DNA from: CAYXUG01 sp964468655
Lineage (GTDB): Bacteria; Fidelibacterota; Marinisomatia; Marinisomatales; CAYXUG01
DNA length: 16,744 nucleotides
Assembly: GCA_964468655.1 (NCBI GenBank)
Contig: CAYXUG010000047.1
Coordinates: forward strand, 1 to 16,744
Direction: 5' to 3'
Under the pieces are notes generated by a model. The model did not search any database and was not told the DNA's origin. It was given only the letters and a program-made list of their open reading frames with translations. Each line of letters opens with the position of its first letter. Position 1 is the stretch's first letter. The position numbers and the translations under genes were made by a program. Positions 1 to 7,878 of this stretch are shown piece by piece.

Positions 1-39
1 AAATACCCCCTTAGCTTTTTAGACCTTTTTGTCCCATAA

Positions 40-2457
40 CATCTGACTGGTTACAATTTTCTGTATGCTGCAACCCATACAGATGGTGTAGAAGTTATCA
101 ATATTACGGATCCTGATAATCTCATACCAGTGACTTCTGTGCCAACGGAAAATGCGTGGGCAGTAAAAGTTTTCGGAGAACTTTTGTTTGTCGCTGATGG
201 AGCTGGAGGATTAAAAATAATTGATATCAGTCAACCGTTAGATCCTTCAGTAATCGGAATGTCCCAAACATCCGGAACAGCAAAAGATGTTGCTATGGAA
301 CCATCAGGAAATTTTGTATTTGTGGCTGTGGGTGCAGGTGGTGTTGATATGATTAATGTCTCCGATCCAGCAAATCCGTATGTTGCGGTCAATTACAATA
401 CTACCGGCTATGCTTCCCGTGTAGCAGTAAGCGGAAATATTGTGGCAGTTTCTGATTGGGACGATGTTGAAGTCCTTCAGTGGGGTAATGATCCTTCTCT
501 TACACTTGCAGGGTATAAAAACAGCGGTGGAAGAGTAATGGCGATTAACATGGTAGATGATGTTATTTTTTCAGCTGAATGGCGGTTTTTCAGAACATTC
601 AGATTTGGAGAAATCGAAGATCCAGATATTGATCTTTCTAGGCGCGTCATTGATTTTCCCCATACCGAAATAGGTGAGTGTCGTGAATCAGTTTTGGAGG
701 TAATGAATAACGGTTTATCCCAATTGATTATCAATAATGTATTCATTGATCATGAGGATTATTCTCTGAATATGCCGGTAGAATCAATATCACCGGGGGA
801 ATATATAGAAGCAGAAATAACCTATTGTGCTGCGAGTGAATCCGGTAATGCAGCATTTGGGATCAATACAAATGATCCCGATGAAAGTTTTGTGGAGGTA
901 ACTCTTGAGGGAAACTCAACTTGGGGTTTGGAGGCAGGAGAGGAAGCACCCGATTTTTCACTATCATCTGTGAATGGGTTTGGAAATATTACCTTGAGCG
1001 AACTTGAAGGACGTGTTGTTGTAATCGCTTTTTTTGCAAGTTGGTGACCAGTTTGCGCTCCGGAGTTTTCGGATTTAGAGTTTTCAATCTGGCAGGAATA
1101 TCAGGATCAGGACATAATGGTTCTTGGCATTTCAAGTCATTCTATTAACACACTGGAGGATTTTATTGAAGATCAGGGTATTACCTTCCCAGTACTGCAT
1201 GATAACAATGGTGTGTATGGGCAGTACAATATAACAGGCGGACAATCACCCTATCCAAGGGATTTTATAATTGACCAAAGTGGTATCATACAATATGCTG
1301 ATACAGAATACGATCCCGGAACAATGATTAATGTCATTGAGTCATTGTTTGTAAATGAAATTGCAATTGAGGCCAATCATGATGAAGGATGGAATCTGGT
1401 GGGTTTGCCTCTTGAGGTGGATGATAATTCAGTGAATTCATTGTTTCCGGATGGGATATCGGGTACATTATTTTTATACGATGGAGCGTACCTGTCAGTT
1501 GATGAATTAGTACCCGGAATAGGTTACTGGCTTCGATTCAGCGAATTGGGTTCCAATACACTTATCGGCAATACTTTGAACAGTGTTATAGTTACACTAT
1601 TTGAGGGGTGGAATTTGGTTTCGGGACCAAGCTTTACAGCAACCATTGATGATCCAAATGGTATAGTAATCTCAGGTACACTTTTTGGCTATAACGGTGC
1701 TTATATAAATGTTGATGAGCTTGAGCCGGGAAAAGGATATTGGATTCGAGCCAACACAGCGGGTACCATCACATTGGACGCATCATCGGGAGTCAGAAAT
1801 TCAGTTATTGCTGGGTTTCCTTTGAATTCAAATGTAATCACATTTACAAATTCAGATGGATTCAGTTATGATTTGTATGCTGGTGCTCCATTTGATGAAG
1901 ATGTATATCTGTCGAATTCACTTCCACCTGTACCTCCATCAGGAGGATTTGATATCAGGTTTGAGGGTGATTTGAAAGTAGCAGATGATGATGGTCAGAT
2001 ATTGATTCAGAACAGTCAATGGCCGTTGATCATGGTACTCAACCAGGCAGAATGGAACAGGGAACTTGGTTCAGAATCCTGGGTTCTGGAAGATGAGATT
2101 AGTGGTATTAAATATAATTTGAATGAAAACAGTGCAATTGAAATTCCTCAGCCCACGGACCGGCTCACGCTTTACAGAAGCAATTTGACACCGGAACACT
2201 TTGTGCTTTATCAGAATTATCCGAACCCGTTTAATCTGGTGACGACAATTCGTTTTGATCTTCCTGAGGTGTCTAATGTATCACTGATAGTTTACGACTT
2301 AATGGGAAGGGAAGTGGCGACATTGGTGAATGGTAAACTTGTGAGCGGTCATCATGAAATAATTTGGAACGGTAACAGAATTGCCAGCGGAATTTATGTG
2401 TATAAATTAACTTCCGGTAGCATACAACTCATCCGGAAAATGGTTTTGCTGAAATAA
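40..2457 (+). CDS. Probable selenoprotein: exported LVIVD-redoxin protein with U-x-x-C active site and type IX sorting tail (5' incomplete)
   Basis: One reading frame, broken only by TGA 1045-1047. Residues are numbered from GTG 130, the first conventional start. LVIVD propeller repeats (about 1-160) have phrases such as LKIIDIS and VDMINVSDP. An Ig-like 'choice-of-anchor' segment follows (about 166-262). A TlpA/AhpC redoxin domain (about 268-410) holds EEAPDFSL, VVVIAFFASW, then TGA, then PVCAPEF, and a cis-Pro-like YPRDFIID near 376. A domain beginning GWNLV occurs twice (about 417-479 and 490-554). A type IX sorting domain fills about 686-775. The TGA replaces the first Cys of WCxxC, so Sec306/Cys309 is inferred, and homology continues without a frame change. 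The likely role is an extracytoplasmic thiol-disulfide oxidoreductase or peroxidase. Propeller-like sequence (YAATHTDGVEVINITDP) extends upstream of 130 to about 43, but TAA at 37-39 blocks the frame and no start is visible, so the 5' end is missing or damaged. The alternative is a nonsense mutation or base error at 1045. Confidence 0.8.
1045..1092 (+). promoter_or_regulatory. Candidate bacterial SECIS element with its UGA codon
   Basis: The UGA at 1045-1047 is followed at once by a foldable stretch. The lower stem pairs CCAG 1048-1051 with CTGG 1089-1092. After one U-U mismatch (1052/1088), UUG 1053-1055 pairs with CAA 1085-1087. The upper stem pairs UCCG 1059-1062 with CGGA 1070-1073 and is capped by the 7-nt loop GAGUUUU (1063-1069). 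Known bacterial SECIS elements begin just after UGA and carry a G in the first two positions of the apical loop, roughly 16-37 nt downstream. Here G1063 is 16 nt after the UGA. The internal loop is asymmetric (3 versus 11 nt), so the fold is plausible but not proven. SelB with tRNA-Sec would be required; neither lies in this window. Confidence 0.62.
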
Positions 2458-2477
2458 AAAGCATATAAAATATTATA

Positions 2478-2520
2478 TCATTCCGGCTAAGGTATTGCGG
2501 AGTTGGAATGACTTCTTTTC
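2478..2520 (+). terminator. Possible terminator after the redoxin gene
   Basis: TCATTCC 2478-2484 pairs with GGAATGA 2505-2511 across a 20-nt loop, followed by the T-rich CTTCTTTTC. An alternative stem uses TCCG 2482-2485 with CGGA 2498-2501. It starts about 20 nt after the stop codon. The long loop and imperfect T tract keep confidence modest. Confidence 0.4.
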
Positions 2521-2637
2521 TATATAAGTTCTTGCCAACTGCGATTCGGGGTCATTTGTTAATAAAAAATTTGCATGGATATACTGCTGGGAAATGGTTT
2601 AATTTCCTTCAATCCATCAAAGTTATTATATGGAGTT

Positions 2638-3573
2638 ATGTTCGAAAATAAAGCATTTATAATCGTCAATCCAGAAGCAGGAGATGGGCTTGCAGCCAAA
2701 AGGTGGAAGAAATTTCAATTCCAACTTATAGAAAAAAACATACCATTTGAATTCTGTTTTACTGAATACCGAGACCACGCTACTGAAATAGTAAAAGGCG
2801 CCGTTCAAAAAGGTTTTACAAGGATCGGAACTTTCGGCGGAGATGGAACGGTAAATGAAGTTCTACAGGGAATTTTTGAAAATGACGAAGCGATCTCTCC
2901 TGAGTTGAAGTTGATTTACTTTCCTGCCGGAAGCAGCTGCGATTTCGAGAAAATTTTTTCTGAAAAGAAAGACCCTTTGGAAAAAATCCGGTCCGACAAT
3001 TCAACTGCGATTGATGTATTTAAGGTAGAGTGCCGGGGATTTGACGGGATGCCTATATCAAGGTATATTATTAACAATTCAAGCATCGGTGTTATCAGTC
3101 TTGCCAATGAAAAATTCAATTCTGTCAGTGGTATATCAAAATCGATCAAACAGTGGAGTGTGGATGCCGGTGCTATTATTTGCGGAATTAAAGCGCTAAT
3201 TGAAACTGAAGATTTTGAGTGTGAAGTTCAGTTAGATGATAACAAAATAAATGGACTCACCCTGAGTAATTTAACTGTCTTCAAAACACCCTACTTCGGC
3301 GGAGGAATGAATTATGGAATTGAAACACTACAAGATGATGGTTTAGTGACAGTAGCGTTTATTAATTCTACCTCCAAGCTGAAGTTGTTGAGCATGATTC
3401 CATCCCTTTACACCGGAAAGATTTTTAAAAGAAAAGCTGCCTGGAATAGACAGTGTAAAACAATCGAGATTAAAACAGACAAAAAAGTCATTGTTGAAAC
3501 TGACGGTGAAAATATTGGTGTGACTCCCGCTAAATATACAATTCTGGAAAAGGCGCTGAATGTTGTGGTGTAA
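2638..3573 (+). CDS. Diacylglycerol/sphingosine kinase family lipid kinase
   Basis: This is an ATP-dependent lipid kinase of the DAGK catalytic family (diacylglycerol, sphingosine and ceramide kinases and bacterial YegS-type enzymes). Counting from ATG 2638, the family-opening strand with NPEAGDG is at 11-17, the glycine-rich nucleotide motif GGDGTVNEV at 67-75, and PAGSSCDF near 96-103 stands where many members have PxGTxNDF. The C-terminal part is a beta-rich lobe ending in YTILEKALNVVV. The length of 311 residues is normal. The frame is open back to an ATG at 2575, but that adds 21 residues before the conserved N-terminal strand, so 2638 is preferred; GGAG at 2632-2635 is very close to it and the start is uncertain. 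The gene ends 24 nt before a sphingosine-1-phosphate lyase homologue. That position suggests a long-chain-base kinase making the lyase substrate. Sequence alone does not exclude diacylglycerol as substrate. Confidence 0.85.
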   Translation: MFENKAFIIVNPEAGDGLAAKRWKKFQFQLIEKNIPFEFCFTEYRDHATEIVKGAVQKGFTRIGTFGGDGTVNEVLQGIFENDEAISPELKLIYFPAGSSCDFEKIFSEKKDPLEKIRSDNSTAIDVFKVECRGFDGMPISRYIINNSSIGVISLANEKFNSVSGISKSIKQWSVDAGAIICGIKALIETEDFECEVQLDDNKINGLTLSNLTVFKTPYFGGGMNYGIETLQDDGLVTVAFINSTSKLKLLSMIPSLYTGKIFKRKAAWNRQCKTIEIKTDKKVIVETDGENIGVTPAKYTILEKALNVVV

Positions 3574-3597
3574 TTTGAAACTTGGTGCTCAAGCGTA

Positions 3598-5106
3598 ATG
3601 GTTAAGTTTGAAAACATACTCAAAAAATTTGGACGATTGAATCCCAAGCTTGTTTCCTTTTTGGAAAAGTGGTTGAGAAAACTGCCATCAGTGAAAACTG
3701 AAATTGACAAACAGACTGAAGAACTTTTAATAGTACTTGAGAAGGAGGTTAAACCATACAAAGACCAGTACAAATCATATACAAAACTTCCCGAAACGGG
3801 TCGTAATAAGGATGAAATTTTGGATGAAATAATGAGCATTAAATCTGCTGAGGAGTCCAGGTGGAAAGAGGGATTTATCTCGGGAGCGGTTTATCATGGC
3901 GATGATGACTATATCAATTTCCTGAATCAGGTGTATGCGATCCAGTCGCAGAGCAATCCACTACATTCCGATATTTTTCCCAGTGCCAGCAAGTTTGAAT
4001 CTGAAGTCGTATCAATGACTGGAAACATGCTTGGGGCATCTGAAAATGAAAATGATATTTGTGGTACCGTAACCTCGGGAGGAACGGAAAGTATTCTGTT
4101 AGCGATGAAAACATACCGCGATTGGGCGAGAAGCGAAAAGAGAATCAGAAATCCTGAAATGGTTGTACCGGATACTGCCCATGCTGCTTTTGATAAAGCG
4201 GCACAATATTTCAACATTCGAATTAAGCGGATTTCTGTTGATTCCAAATTTTCGGCTAATGTGACTTTGATGCAAAGAGCTATCACAGGGAATACAATTG
4301 TGATTGTTGGGTCAGCTCCAACATTTCCCCACGGTGTAATTGATCCCATTAAAGAATTATCTGAAATTGCCCGTCAAAGAGGAATCGGTTTTCACGTTGA
4401 TGCTTGTCTTGGCGGATTTTTTCTACCATGGGCAGCGAAACTAGGATACGATGTTCCTGAGTTTGATTTCCGGCTGCCGGGAGTGACCTCAATTTCAGCC
4501 GACACACACAAATTCGGATATGCCGCAAAAGGAACATCTGTTGTACTGTATCGGGAAGAAAATCTGCGGCATTATCAATATTTTACAGAAACGGAATGGC
4601 CCGGCGGACTCTATTTTTCACCAACCTTTGCAGGAAGCCGCCCTGGTGCATTGAGCGCTGTTTGCTGGGCTGCCCTGACTGCGTTGGGTAAGGACGGGTA
4701 CCTGGAATCAACTCGAAAAATTCTGGAGACTGCAAAACAAATTAGGGAAGGTATTCAAACAATCTCAGAATTGAAAATACTTGGGAATCCATTGTGGGTG
4801 ATTGCCTTTGCATCGGACTCACTCGATATTTACCAAATTATGGATGTAATGTCAGAAAAGGGATGGAATTTAAATGGATTGCATAAACCTTCCTGTGTGC
4901 ATATTTGTGTTACTCTCCGTCACACTCAACCGGGCGTAGCAGAAAGATTTATAGGTGATCTCGCCCATGCTGTTCAAATGGTGAAAGAAAATCCTGAGAA
5001 AGAGGGACAGATGGCGCCGATTTACGGCATGGCTGCCAATCTACCATTGAGAGGAGTAGTGAGCGATTTACTGAAAAAATATCTCGATTTGTACTATAAG
5101 GTTTAA
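3598..5106 (+). CDS. Sphingosine-1-phosphate lyase homologue (PLP-dependent)
   Basis: A fold-type-I PLP enzyme of the group II decarboxylase superfamily. By eye it is closer to sphingosine-1-phosphate lyase than to glutamate decarboxylase. Landmarks recalled from eukaryotic lyases are SGAVYHGDDDY, SNPLHSDIFPS, VTSGGTESILLAMKTYRDW, TAHAAFDKAAQYF, VGSAPTFPHGVIDPI, HVDACLGGFFLPW, RLPGVTSISADTHKFGYAAKG, LRHYQYFTETEWPGGLY and SPTFAGSRPG. The Schiff-base lysine should be K305 in ADTHK; D268 in HVDA should bind the pyridinium nitrogen. There is no N-terminal membrane helix, so it should be soluble like known bacterial S1P lyases. The length of 502 residues fits. The reaction cleaves phosphorylated long-chain bases to a fatty aldehyde and phosphoethanolamine. 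The upstream neighbour is a candidate long-chain-base kinase, so the pair would be the last two steps of sphingolipid breakdown. No clear Shine-Dalgarno precedes ATG 3598. Substrate is inferred from homology. Confidence 0.9.
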   Translation: MVKFENILKKFGRLNPKLVSFLEKWLRKLPSVKTEIDKQTEELLIVLEKEVKPYKDQYKSYTKLPETGRNKDEILDEIMSIKSAEESRWKEGFISGAVYHGDDDYINFLNQVYAIQSQSNPLHSDIFPSASKFESEVVSMTGNMLGASENENDICGTVTSGGTESILLAMKTYRDWARSEKRIRNPEMVVPDTAHAAFDKAAQYFNIRIKRISVDSKFSANVTLMQRAITGNTIVIVGSAPTFPHGVIDPIKELSEIARQRGIGFHVDACLGGFFLPWAAKLGYDVPEFDFRLPGVTSISADTHKFGYAAKGTSVVLYREENLRHYQYFTETEWPGGLYFSPTFAGSRPGALSAVCWAALTALGKDGYLESTRKILETAKQIREGIQTISELKILGNPLWVIAFASDSLDIYQIMDVMSEKGWNLNGLHKPSCVHICVTLRHTQPGVAERFIGDLAHAVQMVKENPEKEGQMAPIYGMAANLPLRGVVSDLLKKYLDLYYKV

Positions 5107-5112
5107 TCAAGT

Positions 5113-5200
5113 AAATAATTAAAACGTAATACGTAATTATTTAATGGACAGCGTTTACGTTTTACATAATTACGATTTACGCATTACGTTTTAAATAATT
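5113..5200. repeat. AT-rich inverted repeat sharing AAAACGTAAT
   Basis: This fills most of the gap between the S1P lyase and HAD phosphatase genes. AAAACGTAAT (5121-5130) is perfectly inverted at 5183-5192 (ATTACGTTTT). CGTAATTA (5132-5139) is inverted at 5167-5174. The arms are flanked by AAATAATT and AAATAATT-like ends. Further TTACGTTTTA-like copies lie between the arms. Part of the unit recurs at 11929-11942. It could fold into a long imperfect hairpin in RNA, or be a dispersed non-coding repeat. No coding potential is visible. Confidence 0.7.
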
Positions 5201-5219
5201 AACTGAACTAGGTAATTTT

Positions 5220-5894
5220 ATGGGATTGAATAGTATAAATAACCGAGCTGTCTTATTTGATCTCGACGGTGTTGTCATCGATTCAGAGCCCCTGTATCAG
5301 AAAGCAGAAATCCATTTGTTTCGGAACTATGGTGTGGAGTTAAATGAAGATGATAAAAAACTGTTCCGCGGCTGCTCGGAAGATACTTTTTACAAATTAG
5401 CATCTGAAAATTTTGGTATTCAGGAAAATAAAGAAAAATTAATTTCTGAAGTCCGAAAGTATCTGATTGAATCACTGGATGGTGACCTGAAATTCAAAGA
5501 GGGATTTGAATCGTTGATTTCAGAACTGAGCGGTTTATTCAAGCTCGGGTTAGTGACGGCAACACCCGGTGATATAGTCAATCAGATTGATTCAATGATT
5601 AACCTATCGTTATATTTTGAAAAAATTCTTACGGGAGATTCCGTTAAGGAAAATAAACCGCACCCGCAGCCGTATCTTACCATGATGGATTGGCTTAATG
5701 TTTCACCTGAAAACACGATTATAATTGAAGATTCCATTCAAGGAGTTCAATCTGCGGTAGCTTCGAACGCTCGTGTTATTGCTTTATCAGGAACGGTAGA
5801 TAGACATGAATTGACTAAAGCGGATATTATCGTTGATAATATAGGAGAGATCAGTAAAAAGATGATTAATAATATGATGAAAGAGAATTGGTAA
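5220..5894 (+). CDS. HAD-superfamily phosphatase, beta-phosphoglucomutase-like (subfamily IA)
   Basis: Motif I is FDLDGVVIDSE, with nucleophile D14 and general acid D16. A helical cap follows (about 20-85). Motif II is LVTATP (T113 or T115), motif III is K146 in ENKPHPQPY, and motif IV is IIEDS (E170, D171). The length of 224 residues is standard for this class, which acts on small phosphorylated metabolites, often sugar phosphates. AGGTAA lies a few bases before ATG 5220. The stop overlaps the next start by one base (TAATG), so the next lipoprotein is translationally linked. Its position behind the S1P lyase makes phosphoethanolamine or another lipid-derived phosphate a thinkable substrate, but nothing in the sequence shows it; a general house-cleaning phosphatase is equally likely. 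Confidence 0.88.
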   Translation: MGLNSINNRAVLFDLDGVVIDSEPLYQKAEIHLFRNYGVELNEDDKKLFRGCSEDTFYKLASENFGIQENKEKLISEVRKYLIESLDGDLKFKEGFESLISELSGLFKLGLVTATPGDIVNQIDSMINLSLYFEKILTGDSVKENKPHPQPYLTMMDWLNVSPENTIIIEDSIQGVQSAVASNARVIALSGTVDRHELTKADIIVDNIGEISKKMINNMMKENW

Positions 5895-7027
5895 TGAAAG
5901 TTCGATATTTAAAAAATAGTTTCATTTTAGGTGCTGTTTTTTGTCTACTCATTTTCATTGGGTGTGGTGAGCAAAAGAGAAGTGAGAACAAACAGGTTGA
6001 AATTTACACTCAGTTAAAAGTGCTGGATATTAATGTATGGTCCGGTCTCGATTATAAAGGATATTTATGGGTAGGTAGATATGAAACTGATACAGAATAT
6101 AAAGCAAGATATCATTCATTGATTGAGAATATCACTACACTTGATCCGGATATTATTACAGTGCATGAAGCCAATAAACTCCCGAACTATATTTGTAACC
6201 TTGCAAATGATTTGGATATGGATGCAATTCACCATTTGGGTGTTGGTGGTGTTCGATTCGGACCGGTAGGATTGCCGTGGAATTTGAGAGAAGGCGATGC
6301 AATACTGGCAAAGAAAGACCTCAATTTGGAATTTGTAGATAGAGTTCAAATTTCAGGAGGATATGTTGGTAATTTTGCATCATTCCATTTTGAGGATGCC
6401 AATCAGGTTATTGCCGGCAGAGTGATACTGAATGATCAAATTTTATATATATTCACGACCCACTGGCATGCTTCTGTTCCTGATATCCCGGAGTATATTT
6501 CACTTACCGAAAAGGTATCCGCCGAATATGGATTCACTGAAACTGAACTGAATGAAGCATTAAAAACAATTCATGATGAAACTCGCTGGCGGGTCAGGGA
6601 AGCTGATGGAACCATTAATTTCGTTCAAAAAATTGCGGGAAATTTACCGTACTTGTTAACGGGTGATTTCAATTCTACGCCTGAAATGGAGGAACTTAAA
6701 AAAGTAACGATACTTGGACTGATTGACACCTATAGAGTTGTGAATCCATCCTCATCTGGATACACGTGGCATCCGGGGAAGAATTCAAATATTCTGAAAT
6801 ATTACAATACAAATAATGTTAGTAAAGGGGAAAATCTTTACGATTTGACTTATAATTACTTTGAAAAAGATTCTGTGAGAATTGATTACATATTTCTTCA
6901 TCCTATTGATGATTTTCTCACAGTTTATTCATCTGACGTTTCATTAAATAAAAAAATCGGCAATATCCATCCCAGTGATCATTTTGGGGTATTTACGATT
7001 TTTAATGTGAGCGATTATAAAGAATAA
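5894..7027 (+). CDS. Endonuclease/exonuclease/phosphatase-family lipoprotein (sphingomyelinase-like fold)
   Basis: A lipoprotein signal ends at FIGC, making C24 the lipidated residue. The rest is an EEP-fold metallohydrolase: N47 in LDINVWSG, E92 in VHEAN, H190 in TTHWH, D258 and N260 in TGDFNSTPE, the RIDYIF strand (about 329-334), and the terminal HPSDHFG with D362 and H363. These match the metal-binding and catalytic positions of the superfamily, which includes neutral sphingomyelinases, DNase I and inositol-phosphate phosphatases. Anchoring outside the cytoplasm argues against a DNA-repair role. Next to a lipid kinase and S1P lyase, a phosphodiesterase releasing ceramide-type lipid is an attractive idea, but substrate loops cannot be read by eye. 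ATG 5894 is chosen because a normal signal peptide starts there and it overlaps the preceding stop by one base; a TTG two codons upstream is also in frame. The length is 377 residues. Confidence 0.85.
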   Translation: MKVRYLKNSFILGAVFCLLIFIGCGEQKRSENKQVEIYTQLKVLDINVWSGLDYKGYLWVGRYETDTEYKARYHSLIENITTLDPDIITVHEANKLPNYICNLANDLDMDAIHHLGVGGVRFGPVGLPWNLREGDAILAKKDLNLEFVDRVQISGGYVGNFASFHFEDANQVIAGRVILNDQILYIFTTHWHASVPDIPEYISLTEKVSAEYGFTETELNEALKTIHDETRWRVREADGTINFVQKIAGNLPYLLTGDFNSTPEMEELKKVTILGLIDTYRVVNPSSSGYTWHPGKNSNILKYYNTNNVSKGENLYDLTYNYFEKDSVRIDYIFLHPIDDFLTVYSSDVSLNKKIGNIHPSDHFGVFTIFNVSDYKE

Positions 7028-7116
7028 TTTTCGTTCCATCTTGGTAGTTATTTTTTTAACAACATTCTCCATTTAATTTTTGATTTTTTAGTGGATTATT
7101 ATTAAACTTCCTTTAC

Positions 7117-7127
7117 AGGTCAGACCT
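7117..7127. promoter_or_regulatory. FadR-type operator upstream of the fadR-like operon
   Basis: AGGTCAGACCT is a perfect palindrome around A7122. With flanks, ACAGGTCAGACCTCTT (7115-7130) differs at two of sixteen positions from the E. coli-type FadR consensus ACTGGTCNGACCTGTT as I recall it. It lies 25 nt upstream of the ATG of a FadR-like gene, which suggests autoregulation and acyl-CoA control of the whole operon. A weak sigma70-like pair (TTGATT 7080-7085 and TAAACT 7103-7108, 17-nt spacing) would put the transcription start on the box, consistent with repression. The promoter part is tentative. Confidence 0.72.
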
Positions 7128-7152
7128 CTTATCACTTAAAAAGGAAAATATT

Positions 7153-7878
7153 ATGACTGAAACTTTAACTATTCCTCTGAAACCGACCGATTTCGCGGAA
7201 GATAGAATAATTACAGCAATTCTTGACGGCACATTCCCGCCGGATCATGAACTGCCGAACCAGCATTTTCTTTCGGCTGAAATGGGAATCGCCAGACCTT
7301 CTCTCCGGGAAGCTCTTCAGCGCCTTGCCAGTGACGGCTGGATATCCATACAGCACGGTAAAACATCCAGAGTTAAGGATATCTGGACCGAAGGCGGATT
7401 GAATATTCTGGCAGGTCTCATAAAACATCCTGATCAGATGCCCTCCGATTTCATTTTAAAGCTGTTGGAAATCAGGTCGGTTATTGCTCCGGATTACGCT
7501 GGTCAAGCCATTGAAAAACATCAACGGGAAGTCCAAACTGTTTTTAAGGAGGGGATCATTCTGGATGATACGCCGAAAGAATTCGCCCAATTTGACTGGA
7601 AAATGCACCGGCATCTTGCCCTGCTGTCGGATAACTTTATTTATCCGCTTCTTCTGAACAGTTTTGCAGGTTTTTATGAAAATATGGCGCTGATTTATTA
7701 TGAAGATGAAAACAGCAGGCAGGCATCCTTCAATTTCCATAAACAGCTTCATGATCTCATTCAGCAGGAACAGGATATTGTCAAAGTTAGAAAGGTATTT
7801 ACCTCCGCAATGATTGACAGTATAGAAAACTGGAAAAATGCCGCTGGCGGCCAACAGAAAAACGGAGCCGAAAAATGA
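7153..7878 (+). CDS. fadR: FadR-like GntR-family transcriptional regulator
   Basis: The length of 241 residues matches E. coli FadR (239). The winged helix-turn-helix runs to about residue 75. The recognition helix reads GIARPSLREALQRLASDGW, followed by the wing ISIQHGK and SGLNIL-like GGLNIL. This mirrors E. coli FadR (VTRTTLREVLQRLARDGW, TIQHGK, SGLNIL). R48, R52 and H68 align with FadR DNA-contact residues R45, R49 and H65; FadR R35 aligns with H38. The all-helical C-terminal half resembles the FadR acyl-CoA domain, and S223 and W227 fall where E. coli S219 and W223 affect acyl-CoA response. The likely role is a repressor released by long-chain acyl-CoA. AAGGA at 7141-7145 lies 7 nt before the ATG. 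The stop overlaps the next ATG (ATGA). A FadR-like protein is unexpected in a lineage of this kind, so transfer is possible. Confidence 0.88.
   Translation: MTETLTIPLKPTDFAEDRIITAILDGTFPPDHELPNQHFLSAEMGIARPSLREALQRLASDGWISIQHGKTSRVKDIWTEGGLNILAGLIKHPDQMPSDFILKLLEIRSVIAPDYAGQAIEKHQREVQTVFKEGIILDDTPKEFAQFDWKMHRHLALLSDNFIYPLLLNSFAGFYENMALIYYEDENSRQASFNFHKQLHDLIQQEQDIVKVRKVFTSAMIDSIENWKNAAGGQQKNGAEK

Noticed and set aside
1045..1047. Genetic-code reassignment of TGA (to Trp or Gly)
   Set aside because: TGA ends several intact genes here (7876-7878, 9465-9467, 16475-16477), Trp is encoded by TGG throughout, and only one in-frame TGA interrupts a conserved domain.
3598..5106. Glutamate decarboxylase
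   Set aside because: The superfamily is shared, but the YHGDDDY, SNPLHSDIFPS, SADTHKFGYAAKG and EWPGGLY blocks fit S1P lyase much better.
5113..5200. CRISPR array
   Set aside because: The repeats are inverted and irregular, without constant spacers or nearby cas genes.
5220..5894. Dedicated phosphoethanolamine phosphatase of the sphingolipid route
   Set aside because: Motifs identify only a general HAD subfamily IA enzyme; the cap shows nothing substrate-specific, so the idea rests on position alone.
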